Positions 31,232 to 37,714 of a stretch of 43,170 bases of DNA are shown here, piece by piece. The notes beneath the pieces were generated by a model. It searched no databases, was not told the DNA's origin, and worked only from the letters and a program-made list of their open reading frames with translations. A program made the position numbers and the translations under genes. The stretch is taken from NCBI GenBank assembly GCA_009377635.1, contig WHTR01000018.1, forward strand, positions 1 to 43,170, written 5' to 3'. The stretch's first letter is position 1. Every line of letters starts with the position of its first letter. The stretch is from Chloroflexota bacterium (GTDB lineage Bacteria; Chloroflexota; UBA6077; SHYK01).

Positions 31232-31689
31232 GCGCTCACCCGCTGCCGTCTTCTCCGAGCTTCCAAACGGCGTTCTCCGGGGCCGAGCCCTCCCCAGAGC
31301 CCGAAGTCTTGGTTCGTCTCGATAGCGAAGCTGAGACAGGCCTCTCGTACGGGACAGGCGCGGCAGATCTCTACTGCCTCCGGCGCGTAGCCCAGACCTC
31401 TCACCGAAAAGAACAGCTCATGGCCCTGGCCCCCGCAGGCTGCGTGATCCTGCCAGTCGAAATCGGCGGCCTCGATCGCCAGCTCGCCCCGCGGCATACG
31501 GGTACTGAGGTAGTAACCGAGATCATGCCGACGCTGCCACATGTCGTGCGAGTGACACACCCCACGCCGGTCTACGTTGAGGGGCCGGGTGCAGTCACCG
31601 TGGGTGCAGATCCCGTTGTCGATGCGCTCTTGATGTTCGGGGCAGAACGGCCCGCCCTGTTCCTTGCACCCGTACGCGCGGCATCTCAC
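31228..31689 (-). CDS. WhiB-family protein with two N-terminal zinc knuckles (153 aa)
   Basis: GTG start at 31689 (GTGA overlap). The WhiB domain covers residues about 75-145: Cys85, Cys109, Cys112 and Cys118 in the C-xn-C-x2-C-x5-C iron-sulfur pattern, the GLWGG turn at 130-134, then a basic tail RLEARRRRQR. WhiB proteins bind a [4Fe-4S] cluster and the sigma-factor C-terminal region to control transcription. Phage versions (TM4 WhiBTM4) inhibit host WhiB2. Unusual: residues 3-19 and 28-48 form two C-x4-C-x7/11-C-x2-H knuckles, the same kind as in the HNH genes at 32431 and 34685. Confidence 0.88.
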   Translation of the reverse strand: MRCRAYGCKEQGGPFCPEHQERIDNGICTHGDCTRPLNVDRRGVCHSHDMWQRRHDLGYYLSTRMPRGELAIEAADFDWQDHAACGGQGHELFFSVRGLGYAPEAVEICRACPVREACLSFAIETNQDFGLWGGLGPGERRLEARRRRQRVSA

Positions 31690-32285
31690 GTGACTTCACC
31701 CCCCATCTCGGAGGCGACGACCGGAACCGTCCCCACTTCCCCAGAAGGTCGGTCGCGATCACCGCCCCCAGAGATAGGTGGGACGGCCGGGTTTTGGGTC
31801 ATGAAGTGTCCCTCAGACGAACGGGTATCCCGAAGCCTGTCGTGTCGGGCCGCGTGGCATCGCACACAGCGCACGTCGCACTTGTCGATCTCGGCAAGGA
31901 GCTTCGGCCACCCCCTGTTGGCCCCATGGCCGGGATCAAAGTTTTTGACCTCACCGTCGTGGTGGTCGAAATGAAGTCGAGCGGGATCGTCTGAGTAACC
32001 GCAGTCGACGCAGCCGATGGTCAGCTTGAGCGCTTGGAGGAAGTGCCGTCGCTTCGCCCTGAATGCGAGACGGCGAGCGCGCGCCTCTTCCAGATGTGAG
32101 CGGCGGTATGCACTCTCGTACGCGCGCGCCTCTTCCAGATGTGAGCGGCGATGCGCCCGGTCGCGTGCGGCCCGGCACGGCCTGCAGTAACCAGCGCGTC
32201 CATCGCTGCGCGACTTGTTTCTATGAAAGTCGTCGAGCGGGAGCGATTGTCGGCATTCGCTGCAGATTTTCAAAGCTGCAGTCAT
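31686..32285 (-). CDS. HNH endonuclease with zinc ribbon and C-terminal extension (199 aa)
   Basis: N-terminal ribbon CSECRQSLPLDDFHRNKSR...CRPCRAAR, a basic helix containing two copies of RRSHLEEARA, then the nuclease core GCVDCGYSDDPARLHFDHHD and DKCDVRCVRCHAARH. The core is close to that of the 18199 gene (LTIGC, DCGY, DPARLHFDH and DKCDVRC shared), so the two are paralogues. The last 50 residues (from SSEGHFMTQNPAVPPISGGG) are absent from the paralogue and may be the remnant of another gene. ATG overlaps the previous stop. Confidence 0.85.
   Translation of the reverse strand: MTAALKICSECRQSLPLDDFHRNKSRSDGRAGYCRPCRAARDRAHRRSHLEEARAYESAYRRSHLEEARARRLAFRAKRRHFLQALKLTIGCVDCGYSDDPARLHFDHHDGEVKNFDPGHGANRGWPKLLAEIDKCDVRCVRCHAARHDRLRDTRSSEGHFMTQNPAVPPISGGGDRDRPSGEVGTVPVVASEMGGEVT
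32077..32150. repeat. 29-bp perfect direct repeat within HNH gene
   Basis: A 29-bp sequence (core CCTCTTCCAGATGTGAGCGG) occurs at 32077-32105 and 32122-32150, period 45 bases. It duplicates 15 codons, giving the doubled SHLEEARA helix between zinc ribbon and nuclease core. Perfect identity indicates a recent tandem duplication. Confidence 0.85.
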
Positions 32286-32419
32286 GAGACTTTCCTCCCT
32301 TTTCGCCGCTGAGTCTTCGATTTGGGTGGCGAGATGGGCCGCCCCATGATGCAGGCGATCGCCGCGAGCCCTGCCGACGACTCGCCAAAACGGATGACCG
32401 ACGCGGGGCGGGTGAACAT
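32282..32419 (-). CDS. Small basic protein between two HNH genes (45 aa)
   Basis: ATG at 32419, 11 bases after the stop of the upstream HNH gene. Its stop overlaps the next ATG as ATGA. Product: MFTRPASVIRFGESSAGLAA, then a short hydrophobic part IACIMG and a basic end (KTQRRKGRKVS). Possibly a small nucleic-acid-binding protein or a remnant. It fills an otherwise empty 145-base gap. Confidence 0.5.
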   Translation of the reverse strand: MFTRPASVIRFGESSAGLAAIACIMGRPISPPKSKTQRRKGRKVS

Positions 32420-32430
32420 CTGACGCCGCC

Positions 32431-33168
32431 TCACGTCGCGCTCACGCTCTCGGGGGAGGTCGCGGTGGCAGGAGATCCGCCAAGACCGCCGTCATCGCTC
32501 CCTCCCCCAAGGCTTTCCTGGACCGGCTCGGAGTCGTCGGCAACGGCCTCGGTGTTTGCTGGCTCGGCCGGCCCAGGAGACTTCATCTGGTCGATCTCGC
32601 CCCCGGGCTTCCGACGGGCCCGCGCGCAGGTGATGCACTTGCGACGTCCGTGAGAACGCTCAGAGGCGTAGGTGTTCTCGGGAGTCAGCGGATGCCCGTT
32701 TGGACAGGCGTCCTTGGCTGCGTTCACCGCCGCGAAGCCCTCCCCGCGAAGGACGTTCACCTGCGGCGTGACGGGCTCAAGGTGCCGGGGATTCACGCAA
32801 GCGCGGTTCCTGCACAAGTGGTCGAGGTCCAGACCCTGCGGGATTGGACCGACCTCTAGTTCGTAGGCGACGCGATGCGCCCCCACCATTCCGGAACCGT
32901 CCCAGAATGAGCCGTAGCCGCCACGGTCGCAACGAGCGGTCCAGACCCAGCAGGGTCCCAGGTCGGTCCGATGCTCCGGGACCGGCCCGTGCTTGTCGAC
33001 CTTCGGCCAGAACCGCTGGGGAACGGGCTTGCGGGGCCACTTGGTCAGGGGGTCGCCATGCGATTTGAATCGTCGATAGTGCATCCGACAGAGATGGTGA
33101 GCTTCGTGAGGGCGATCACATCCCTCGACTGAGCACCCGACGAATGTTGCGACTCGACCTCTAGGCAT
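32431..33168 (-). CDS. HNH endonuclease with zinc knuckle and long acidic tail (245 aa)
   Basis: Residues 12-30 hold a C-x4-C-x9-C-x2-H knuckle followed by YRRFKSHGDPL. Residues 53-60 RFWPKVDK lead into the HNH_3 core, with DLDHLCRNRACVNPRHLEPVT at 114-134 and a ribbon CPNGHPLTP...CITCARARR. The last 55 residues are an acidic Gly/Ser/Pro tail that other family members lack. Homing-type. It overlaps the gp3-like gene stop by 8 bases. Confidence 0.88.
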   Translation of the reverse strand: MPRGRVATFVGCSVEGCDRPHEAHHLCRMHYRRFKSHGDPLTKWPRKPVPQRFWPKVDKHGPVPEHRTDLGPCWVWTARCDRGGYGSFWDGSGMVGAHRVAYELEVGPIPQGLDLDHLCRNRACVNPRHLEPVTPQVNVLRGEGFAAVNAAKDACPNGHPLTPENTYASERSHGRRKCITCARARRKPGGEIDQMKSPGPAEPANTEAVADDSEPVQESLGGGSDDGGLGGSPATATSPESVSAT

Positions 33169-34684
33169 CTAGGGCCTCCTGAGTAGCAACCGAATCCTTC
33201 TCGGCCAGCTCCGCGTTCCTGCGCATGACAGCTATCTCGCCGTCGGGCTCACGCCATGGATCATCGTGGAACGACGTCCACCGATTGCCCTCGCCGTCGG
33301 AGTCGCACTCGTCGTTCGTGCACAGCCATGACGGCTTGTTCGCGTCGTCTGGTCGCCACGGTTTGCACTCGGATGAGCAGATCGGGCAGGGGCGCTGGAT
33401 AGGCAAGGTCGCCTCGGGGTTCTCCGGGTCCCACTCGCACTCGGGACACGGCTCGCCCTTGCCGATGGTGACGCGCGACAGGCAGGTAACGAAGCCCGAG
33501 AGCCCCTTGACCCGGTGGCGGGCCCGCTCCAATGCGACGCGCGGGTCCTTCGCCTTAGAAGCCTCCGTCGTCCCCGTAGTCGGCGCCGGCGTCGTCCTTT
33601 CGGTGGACGTCGGCGCGCCCTGAGGGTCCAGGCGAGCGAGGATCGCGGCCCGGATGTCATCGGGCACGTTCGCTACGGCGCGCGCTCCCTTGATCTCGGA
33701 GCCGGTGCCGCGTGCACGCCGCTCGGCCTCGGCGGCGTCGACGAACTCACCTTCGCCATACTTGTCGATCGCCTCGTTGATCCAGGCCGGGAGAGGGTCG
33801 GGCGGGGAGCCGGCTCTAACCTCCGCTGGCGTTTCACCCGATTCGGACGCGCCCTCAGTGGGCCCGGTCCCCGCCCCGGTAGGTTCCTGGTCCGCCTCGT
33901 CGATCGAGAACGGCTTGACGTCGCCCGGCAACACGGGCGACCCGCCCGGCAGGCTGCGCCGTTCGGTCGTCGGCGGCAACGTCATCGGGACGTCCGAGAG
34001 GTCCGCGCCGATCGCCTTGAAGAACTGCGCCATCGTCTCCGACAGCTCGACGACCGGCACGACGTAGCGGAACGTCTCGCCGTCCTTCTTGCTCATGCGA
34101 TGGTCGATCCGGAGCTTTGCCGAGATCATCCGGCCCTGCGCGCTCGCCAGGTCGACGAGGTTCTTGAACGCCGCCAGCTCGGTCGCCGCGTTGTAGCCGT
34201 GGGTCTCGAGCCGCCACACTCCGGCATCGGGAACGTCGGGCAGCATGACGTTGAAGCGGGTGACCGGATTACACGCCTTCCCGTCCTTCGCCTTCTCGAT
34301 CCGCTCATTGATGTCCTTGGGACACGAGCAGTCGCGGTCGACCTTGACCTGACGGACGCCGTCACACCGCTTCTTGCATCCGCCGCCGGACCACATCTCC
34401 ATCCACTGCGAGAACGCGGCGTCGTTCGGCGGGATCAGGATGTCGAGCGATTCGCTCTCGGTGAGCAACTCGAACTGCTCGCCCTCGTTCGGAGCGTCCT
34501 CCCACACCTGGACGGTGCCGCCGTACTTCTCGGCCGCCACTTCGAGCAGCTCCTTCGATGCTGACGTGATCCGCCAGTGGTCGAGCTTCGACGGGCGCAT
34601 CCGCCCGTTCTTCCCGGGGACCTGCTTGCCCATCCGCAATCTTCCCAATTCGCGCAGACGATATTGGATGTCTAAGATCGGCAA
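33161..34684 (-). CDS. phiC31-gp3-like (recombination directionality factor-like) protein (507 aa)
   Basis: N-terminus MPILDIQYRLRELGRLRMGK, then KLDHWRITSASKELLEVAAEKYGGTVQVW, WSGGGCKKRCDG (Cys103, Cys107), CSCPKDINERIEKAKDGKAC (Cys119, 121, 138) and GVWRLETHGYNAATEL. This Cys pattern and the xPSKLxxxRxTS / CDG / CxCP / GxxxLETHG order match the Gp3-like family of actinobacteriophages. phiC31 gp3 is the directionality factor of a serine integrase. Pro/Thr-rich linker about 250-390, then a C-terminal multi-Cys ribbon (CPECEW, CPICSSEC, CTNDEC). Start upstream of the HNH stop. Role in recombination or replication is inferred. Confidence 0.7.
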   Translation of the reverse strand: MPILDIQYRLRELGRLRMGKQVPGKNGRMRPSKLDHWRITSASKELLEVAAEKYGGTVQVWEDAPNEGEQFELLTESESLDILIPPNDAAFSQWMEMWSGGGCKKRCDGVRQVKVDRDCSCPKDINERIEKAKDGKACNPVTRFNVMLPDVPDAGVWRLETHGYNAATELAAFKNLVDLASAQGRMISAKLRIDHRMSKKDGETFRYVVPVVELSETMAQFFKAIGADLSDVPMTLPPTTERRSLPGGSPVLPGDVKPFSIDEADQEPTGAGTGPTEGASESGETPAEVRAGSPPDPLPAWINEAIDKYGEGEFVDAAEAERRARGTGSEIKGARAVANVPDDIRAAILARLDPQGAPTSTERTTPAPTTGTTEASKAKDPRVALERARHRVKGLSGFVTCLSRVTIGKGEPCPECEWDPENPEATLPIQRPCPICSSECKPWRPDDANKPSWLCTNDECDSDGEGNRWTSFHDDPWREPDGEIAVMRRNAELAEKDSVATQEALDA

Positions 34685-35221
34685 CTAGATCACCACCTCT
34701 CGGCGCACGGTCCGGCGCATATTTTCGGCGTGGGTGACGGGTTCAAGATGGTCGGGGTTGAAGCAAGGCGGGTTCTCGCAGATGTGATCGAGCTCTAAAC
34801 CCTCGGGGATCGGGCCGACCAATAGCTCGTAGGCTGCCCGATAGACACGCGGGACCGCTCCGTCGACGCCGATATAGCCATAACCGAATCTGTCGCGAGA
34901 ACCTTGCCACTCCCAACAGCCGCGCTCCGAGATGACCATGCGACGGGCGAGACGATCGAGCGGCGGCGCGTGATCACGTTCCTGGCTACCTCCCAACGCG
35001 TCACCATGCCGGACAAAACGATGCCGATGTCGACGGCAGTAACCCTTGGCATGATTCGGACGCCCGCAACCTTCGACGCGGCACCCGTCGTGCCGTTCGA
35101 TCAGTACGACCATCGGATCCCCATGAACGCGCTGTGCCAGATAGTGCTTGCGACAGAAACCCTTTCCGTAGTGCCTCTCGTCGCAGCCATTGATCGTGCA
35201 GTAGGTAATCGGGCGGCTCAT
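34685..35221 (-). CDS. HNH endonuclease with two zinc knuckles (178 aa)
   Basis: ATG at 35221 (ATGA with exonuclease). Knuckle 1: Cys8, Cys13, Cys23, His26; knuckle 2: Cys47, Cys52, Cys62, His65, each followed by RxxHGD. HNH_3 core: GCWEWQGSRDRFGYG, AAYELLVGPIPEGLELDHICENPPCFNPDHLEPVT at 130-163. It lies between the exonuclease and gp3-like genes. The knuckles recur in the WhiB gene. Confidence 0.9.
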   Translation of the reverse strand: MSRPITYCTINGCDERHYGKGFCRKHYLAQRVHGDPMVVLIERHDGCRVEGCGRPNHAKGYCRRHRHRFVRHGDALGGSQERDHAPPLDRLARRMVISERGCWEWQGSRDRFGYGYIGVDGAVPRVYRAAYELLVGPIPEGLELDHICENPPCFNPDHLEPVTHAENMRRTVRREVVI

Positions 35222-36078
35222 GCCGTCACCTCCGCAGGTGCGAGCACGTCGAGCGACGGGATCGGGTCGCCGACCGCCTTCTTGGAGATCTCCTGCTGCC
35301 ACCGAAAGACTTCCCGCGCGTACAGGAACGAGTTATAGACGTGCTCGCCGATGTCGACGGGCGTGAACTTGAAGCCCTCCGGGCGCAGGTGCACGATCGC
35401 CGCGTGGTCGATCTTGGGCATCGGTGCCTCGGTCTTGTCCGGGCTCCCGATGAACTCGGCGTGCGCGTAGGCCGACATCTGCAACGCGGCCTCCGGATAG
35501 ACGCCCTTGCCGGTCTTGAAGTCGAGCAGCCAGCGCTCGCCGTTGATCGTGGCGATGCAGTCGAGCGTCCCCGCGTACCGCTGGGTGCGGTTGAAGACCG
35601 ACGCCTCCGACATCTCGACCATGACCTCGAAGCTGCGGAGGAAGTCGACCGCGTTGTCCATGAACGGTGCGACGTCCTCGGGCCACTCCGGCGCCGGCTT
35701 GTCCAGCTCGTAAGCCTCGATCGCCTCGTGAATCTTGGTCCCGAGCTTGGCGGCGCGCTCCGACTCCGAGAACCGGTAATCCCACAGGAACTTGTACGCG
35801 GCGCGCGCTCCGGCCGTCGTCGGCTTGCCGTCCTCGCCCCAATTCTCGGAGTCCTTGAGGTCCTCGTCGCAGATCAGCGCGTCGATCTTGTCGTGGTGCT
35901 TGATCGCACCGATGGCGGTCATCTTGATCCCCCAGCCCATCAGCGCGGGCTTCGGGATGCCGCCTTCGATGATCGTGGTGACCGACCAGTACCGCTCGGT
36001 GACCTCGCCGTCGGGCGAGGCCCAGACGTAGTAGCGGCCACCGCCCGAGGATCGACGTGAGTCCAGTGGGTTCGCCAT
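35218..36078 (-). CDS. PD-(D/E)XK exonuclease, RecB/Cas4-like (286 aa)
   Basis: ATG at 36078 (MANPLDSRRSSGGG) preferred over the in-frame 36105 start that overlaps the upstream gene. RecB-family motifs: His117 in GTKIHEAIEAYE, GTLD with Asp173, DFKTGK 186-191, and Q200-x3-Y204. No CxnCxxxC iron-sulfur Cys set is visible. In actinobacteriophages this protein supplies recombination exonuclease activity. The neighbouring gp3-like protein may be its partner. Confidence 0.85.
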   Translation of the reverse strand: MANPLDSRRSSGGGRYYVWASPDGEVTERYWSVTTIIEGGIPKPALMGWGIKMTAIGAIKHHDKIDALICDEDLKDSENWGEDGKPTTAGARAAYKFLWDYRFSESERAAKLGTKIHEAIEAYELDKPAPEWPEDVAPFMDNAVDFLRSFEVMVEMSEASVFNRTQRYAGTLDCIATINGERWLLDFKTGKGVYPEAALQMSAYAHAEFIGSPDKTEAPMPKIDHAAIVHLRPEGFKFTPVDIGEHVYNSFLYAREVFRWQQEISKKAVGDPIPSLDVLAPAEVTA

Positions 36079-36079
36079 C

Positions 36080-36442
36080 TCAGACCACCGCCAGATCGTC
36101 GACACGCCGCTGGCAGATGCGGTCCTCGATCAGGGCGCGGTTCATGCCCTTCACGAGTGAGCCGGTGAGCCGTTGCCCTTCGACCATCACGGTCCACGCC
36201 TCGACGACATAGCGCGACCAGCCCCACATCGAATCGGACGCGATCAGGGACCGCGCGATCCGGTCGGCCTCGGCCCTCAGCTCTGCCTCGGATGCCTCGG
36301 CGTAATAGGTGTCTCCCGTCGAGAGCGGGAACATGCCGCCACCCTCGACGGGGACTACCTGCTCCGATGCGGCGCGGGTGCTGGGAGGCTCCTGGGGAGC
36401 ACCGGAGAATCGGGAGGAGGTTCGGTTGCTGCGGTAGATCAC
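36080..36442 (-). CDS. Unknown protein (120 aa)
   Basis: Residues 1-45 are low complexity (Ser/Pro/Arg). Residues 48-118 are helical: EAELRAEADRIARSLIASDSMWGWSRYVVEAWTVMVEGQRLTGSLVKGMNRALIE. The helical half suggests a small DNA-binding or protein-binding domain, but no family is recognised. ATGA overlap with the next gene upstream. Confidence 0.6.
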   Translation of the reverse strand: MIYRSNRTSSRFSGAPQEPPSTRAASEQVVPVEGGGMFPLSTGDTYYAEASEAELRAEADRIARSLIASDSMWGWSRYVVEAWTVMVEGQRLTGSLVKGMNRALIEDRICQRRVDDLAVV

Positions 36443-36684
36443 AACGCGGCCTCGGTTTCCAAGTTGTGCATGACCGCGTCGAACTCCGATTCAGAGAGAC
36501 ACCGGAGGACTTCCTTAGCGAGCCACGGCAGTTGCGAAGGTGCGATGCGGATGATGTGTACCTTGTCGCCGCTCAGGCCTTTCTCGGCTTCGTCGTAGAG
36601 GTCGTGGGTGCACGACAGGAACCGCTCGCCCGAGTCGTTCATCACGCGCCCGAACTCTAGGTAGGTCGTCGCTGCTACGGTCAC
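36439..36684 (-). CDS. Unknown protein (81 aa)
   Basis: GTG at 36684 with GTGA overlap. Compact alpha/beta sequence (RFLSCTHDLYDEAEKGLSGDKVHIIRIAPSQLPWLAKEVLRCLSESEFDAVMHNL). No motif recognised. Early operon, second or third gene after the Cro-like regulator. Confidence 0.58.
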   Translation of the reverse strand: MTVAATTYLEFGRVMNDSGERFLSCTHDLYDEAEKGLSGDKVHIIRIAPSQLPWLAKEVLRCLSESEFDAVMHNLETEAAL

Positions 36685-37064
36685 GACGCACTCCTGAGAG
36701 CGCGGATGCCCTTATCGGTGATCCGCCAGACCTTGACGTCGAGCCGCGATGTGGGCGACGGGCGAACCTTGCCCGAATCCTCGACCCAGCCGTGCTTGAT
36801 GAGCGTGTTCCTGCGGGAGTTGATCGAGTAGATCGCGATGCCGGTCTTGAAGTGGAGCTCCATGTCGGAGTAGCCGCGCCACCCGGCATCCGCGTAGACC
36901 TTGAGGAGGTCGAGCTTGTTCTTGCCGGAGACCGGGACCTGCGCGAGCGCGCCGGCGATCTCTGTTGGGCCCGCGTTGCGGTGCGAGAAGCCAGGCTCGG
37001 AATCCTGCACGCGTCGGTAGCGTTCTCCGGGCTCAGTGTGGAGGTCGAACGCGCGTTGGTTCAC
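36681..37064 (-). CDS. Winged-helix DNA-binding protein (127 aa)
   Basis: Residues about 50-125 form a winged helix: LLKVYADAGWRGYSDMELHFKTGIAIYSINSRRNTLIKHGWVEDSGKVRPSPTSRLDVKVWRITDKGIRAL. The GWVExSG...S...KVWRxTxxG wing is shared with many actinobacteriophage early proteins. Possible transcription or replication regulator. Located within the immediate early genes. Confidence 0.65.
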   Translation of the reverse strand: MNQRAFDLHTEPGERYRRVQDSEPGFSHRNAGPTEIAGALAQVPVSGKNKLDLLKVYADAGWRGYSDMELHFKTGIAIYSINSRRNTLIKHGWVEDSGKVRPSPTSRLDVKVWRITDKGIRALRSAS

Positions 37065-37270
37065 GAGACACGTCCGAAGTTCTTGGCCAGTTCCTTAGCG
37101 GCCTCCCACTTGATGCGGTCCTTGCGATGTGGGAACAGAATCTCTTCCGCGAAGTCCCATGCGTTCTCTAGGGCATTCGGGTCGTTGGGGTCGTCGTCGG
37201 AGCCGGTGACCTCTAGGGGAAGCTCGCGGCCCTTGACGAAGATGATGAGGTCGGCGTTGGAGTCGGTCAC
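37061..37270 (-). CDS. Small protein (69 aa)
   Basis: GTG at 37270 overlaps the Cro-like stop (GTGA). A strand-helix arrangement: ADLIIFVKGRELPLEV, then ALENAWDFAEEILFPHRKDRIKWEAAKELAKNF. A longer in-frame reading to 37789 crosses the promoter region and is rejected. Function unknown. Confidence 0.58.
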   Translation of the reverse strand: MTDSNADLIIFVKGRELPLEVTGSDDDPNDPNALENAWDFAEEILFPHRKDRIKWEAAKELAKNFGRVS

Positions 37271-37518
37271 GACGCGTTCCTCTCCACCTGATCTTCGGCC
37301 GGGGATTCCTTGCGCTCCTCGTCCGCCAGGGCGACCATCTCGGTCGGGTCGAGATCCAGGGCTTTCGCCCAATCCTGCAAAGTGAGATCCTGCGGAATTG
37401 ACTGGGCGTTCTCGCCACGCACGATGGTCCCCGTGGCGATACCGCTGATCTCGTGGAGTTTCCGGATGGTGAGACGCTTCTCCATTCGGGCCTTGTGAAG
37501 ACGTTCGTGTAAGCGCAT
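37267..37518 (-). CDS. Cro-like Xre-family HTH repressor (83 aa)
   Basis: ATG at 37518 (MRLHERLHKARMEKRL). HTH: LTIRKLHEISGIATGTIVRGENAQ, then LTLQDWAKALDLDPTEMVAL as the fourth and fifth helices; acidic tail. First gene of the leftward early operon and divergent from the candidate immunity repressor at 37715, like cro in lambdoid and mycobacteriophage switches. The -10 element lies so close that the mRNA would begin at the ATG. An alternative role is excisionase-like control of integration. Confidence 0.75.
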   Translation of the reverse strand: MRLHERLHKARMEKRLTIRKLHEISGIATGTIVRGENAQSIPQDLTLQDWAKALDLDPTEMVALADEERKESPAEDQVERNAS

Positions 37519-37554
37519 GCCAACAGTGTAAACATTTGCTGACACAGGTAGCAA
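37519..37554 (-). promoter_or_regulatory. Leftward early promoter, leaderless
   Basis: Minus strand: -35 TTGCTA at 37554-37549, 18-base spacer, -10 TACACT at 37530-37525. The expected start of transcription, 7 bases past the -10, is base 37518, the A of the Cro-like ATG. No ribosome site precedes the ATG, consistent with leaderless translation, which is common in actinobacteria. Confidence 0.72.
37536..37554. promoter_or_regulatory. Operator-like inverted repeat over the leftward promoter
   Basis: TTGCT at 37536-37540 and AGCAA at 37550-37554 are inverted around a 9-base centre, and cover the -35 and spacer of the leftward promoter. The same half-site appears as the 16-bp palindrome at 37672-37687. 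Likely binding site of one of the two divergent HTH proteins. Confidence 0.5.
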
Positions 37555-37575
37555 CAACCGACACCGGAAAATCCA

Positions 37576-37592
37576 TTGTACGGGAGGTACAA
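37576..37592. promoter_or_regulatory. Inverted repeat TTGTAC-N5-GTACAA
   Basis: Perfect 6-bp arms around GGGAG, in the 196-base divergent intergenic region. The arms differ in sequence from the TTGCT family, so it may bind a second regulator. Followed by AAAAATTT. Not a terminator by position. Confidence 0.45.
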
Positions 37593-37671
37593 AAATTTAG
37601 TCCGGAAAGTCGTTTTGTGATTCTCGGCACAGCTAGCATCTGGTGGCAACGTGCTAGTACGCTTGGCCAAA

Positions 37672-37687
37672 GGTTGCTACAGCAACC
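37672..37687. promoter_or_regulatory. 16-bp perfect palindrome GGTTGCTACAGCAACC
   Basis: 7-bp arms with a 2-base centre, located 27 bases upstream of the repressor ATG and just before its GGAGG site. It shares the TTGCT half-site with the leftward promoter. Likely a strong operator controlling the rightward repressor-integrase transcript. No clear -10/-35 pair for that transcript was found. Confidence 0.6.
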
Positions 37688-37714
37688 TCCAGTCGGAACA
37701 ATGGAGGTTAGAAG

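Noticed and set aside
33515-34564. 349-codon plus-strand frame
   Set aside because: Antisense to the gp3-like gene, Arg/Leu/Val-rich, no start signal.
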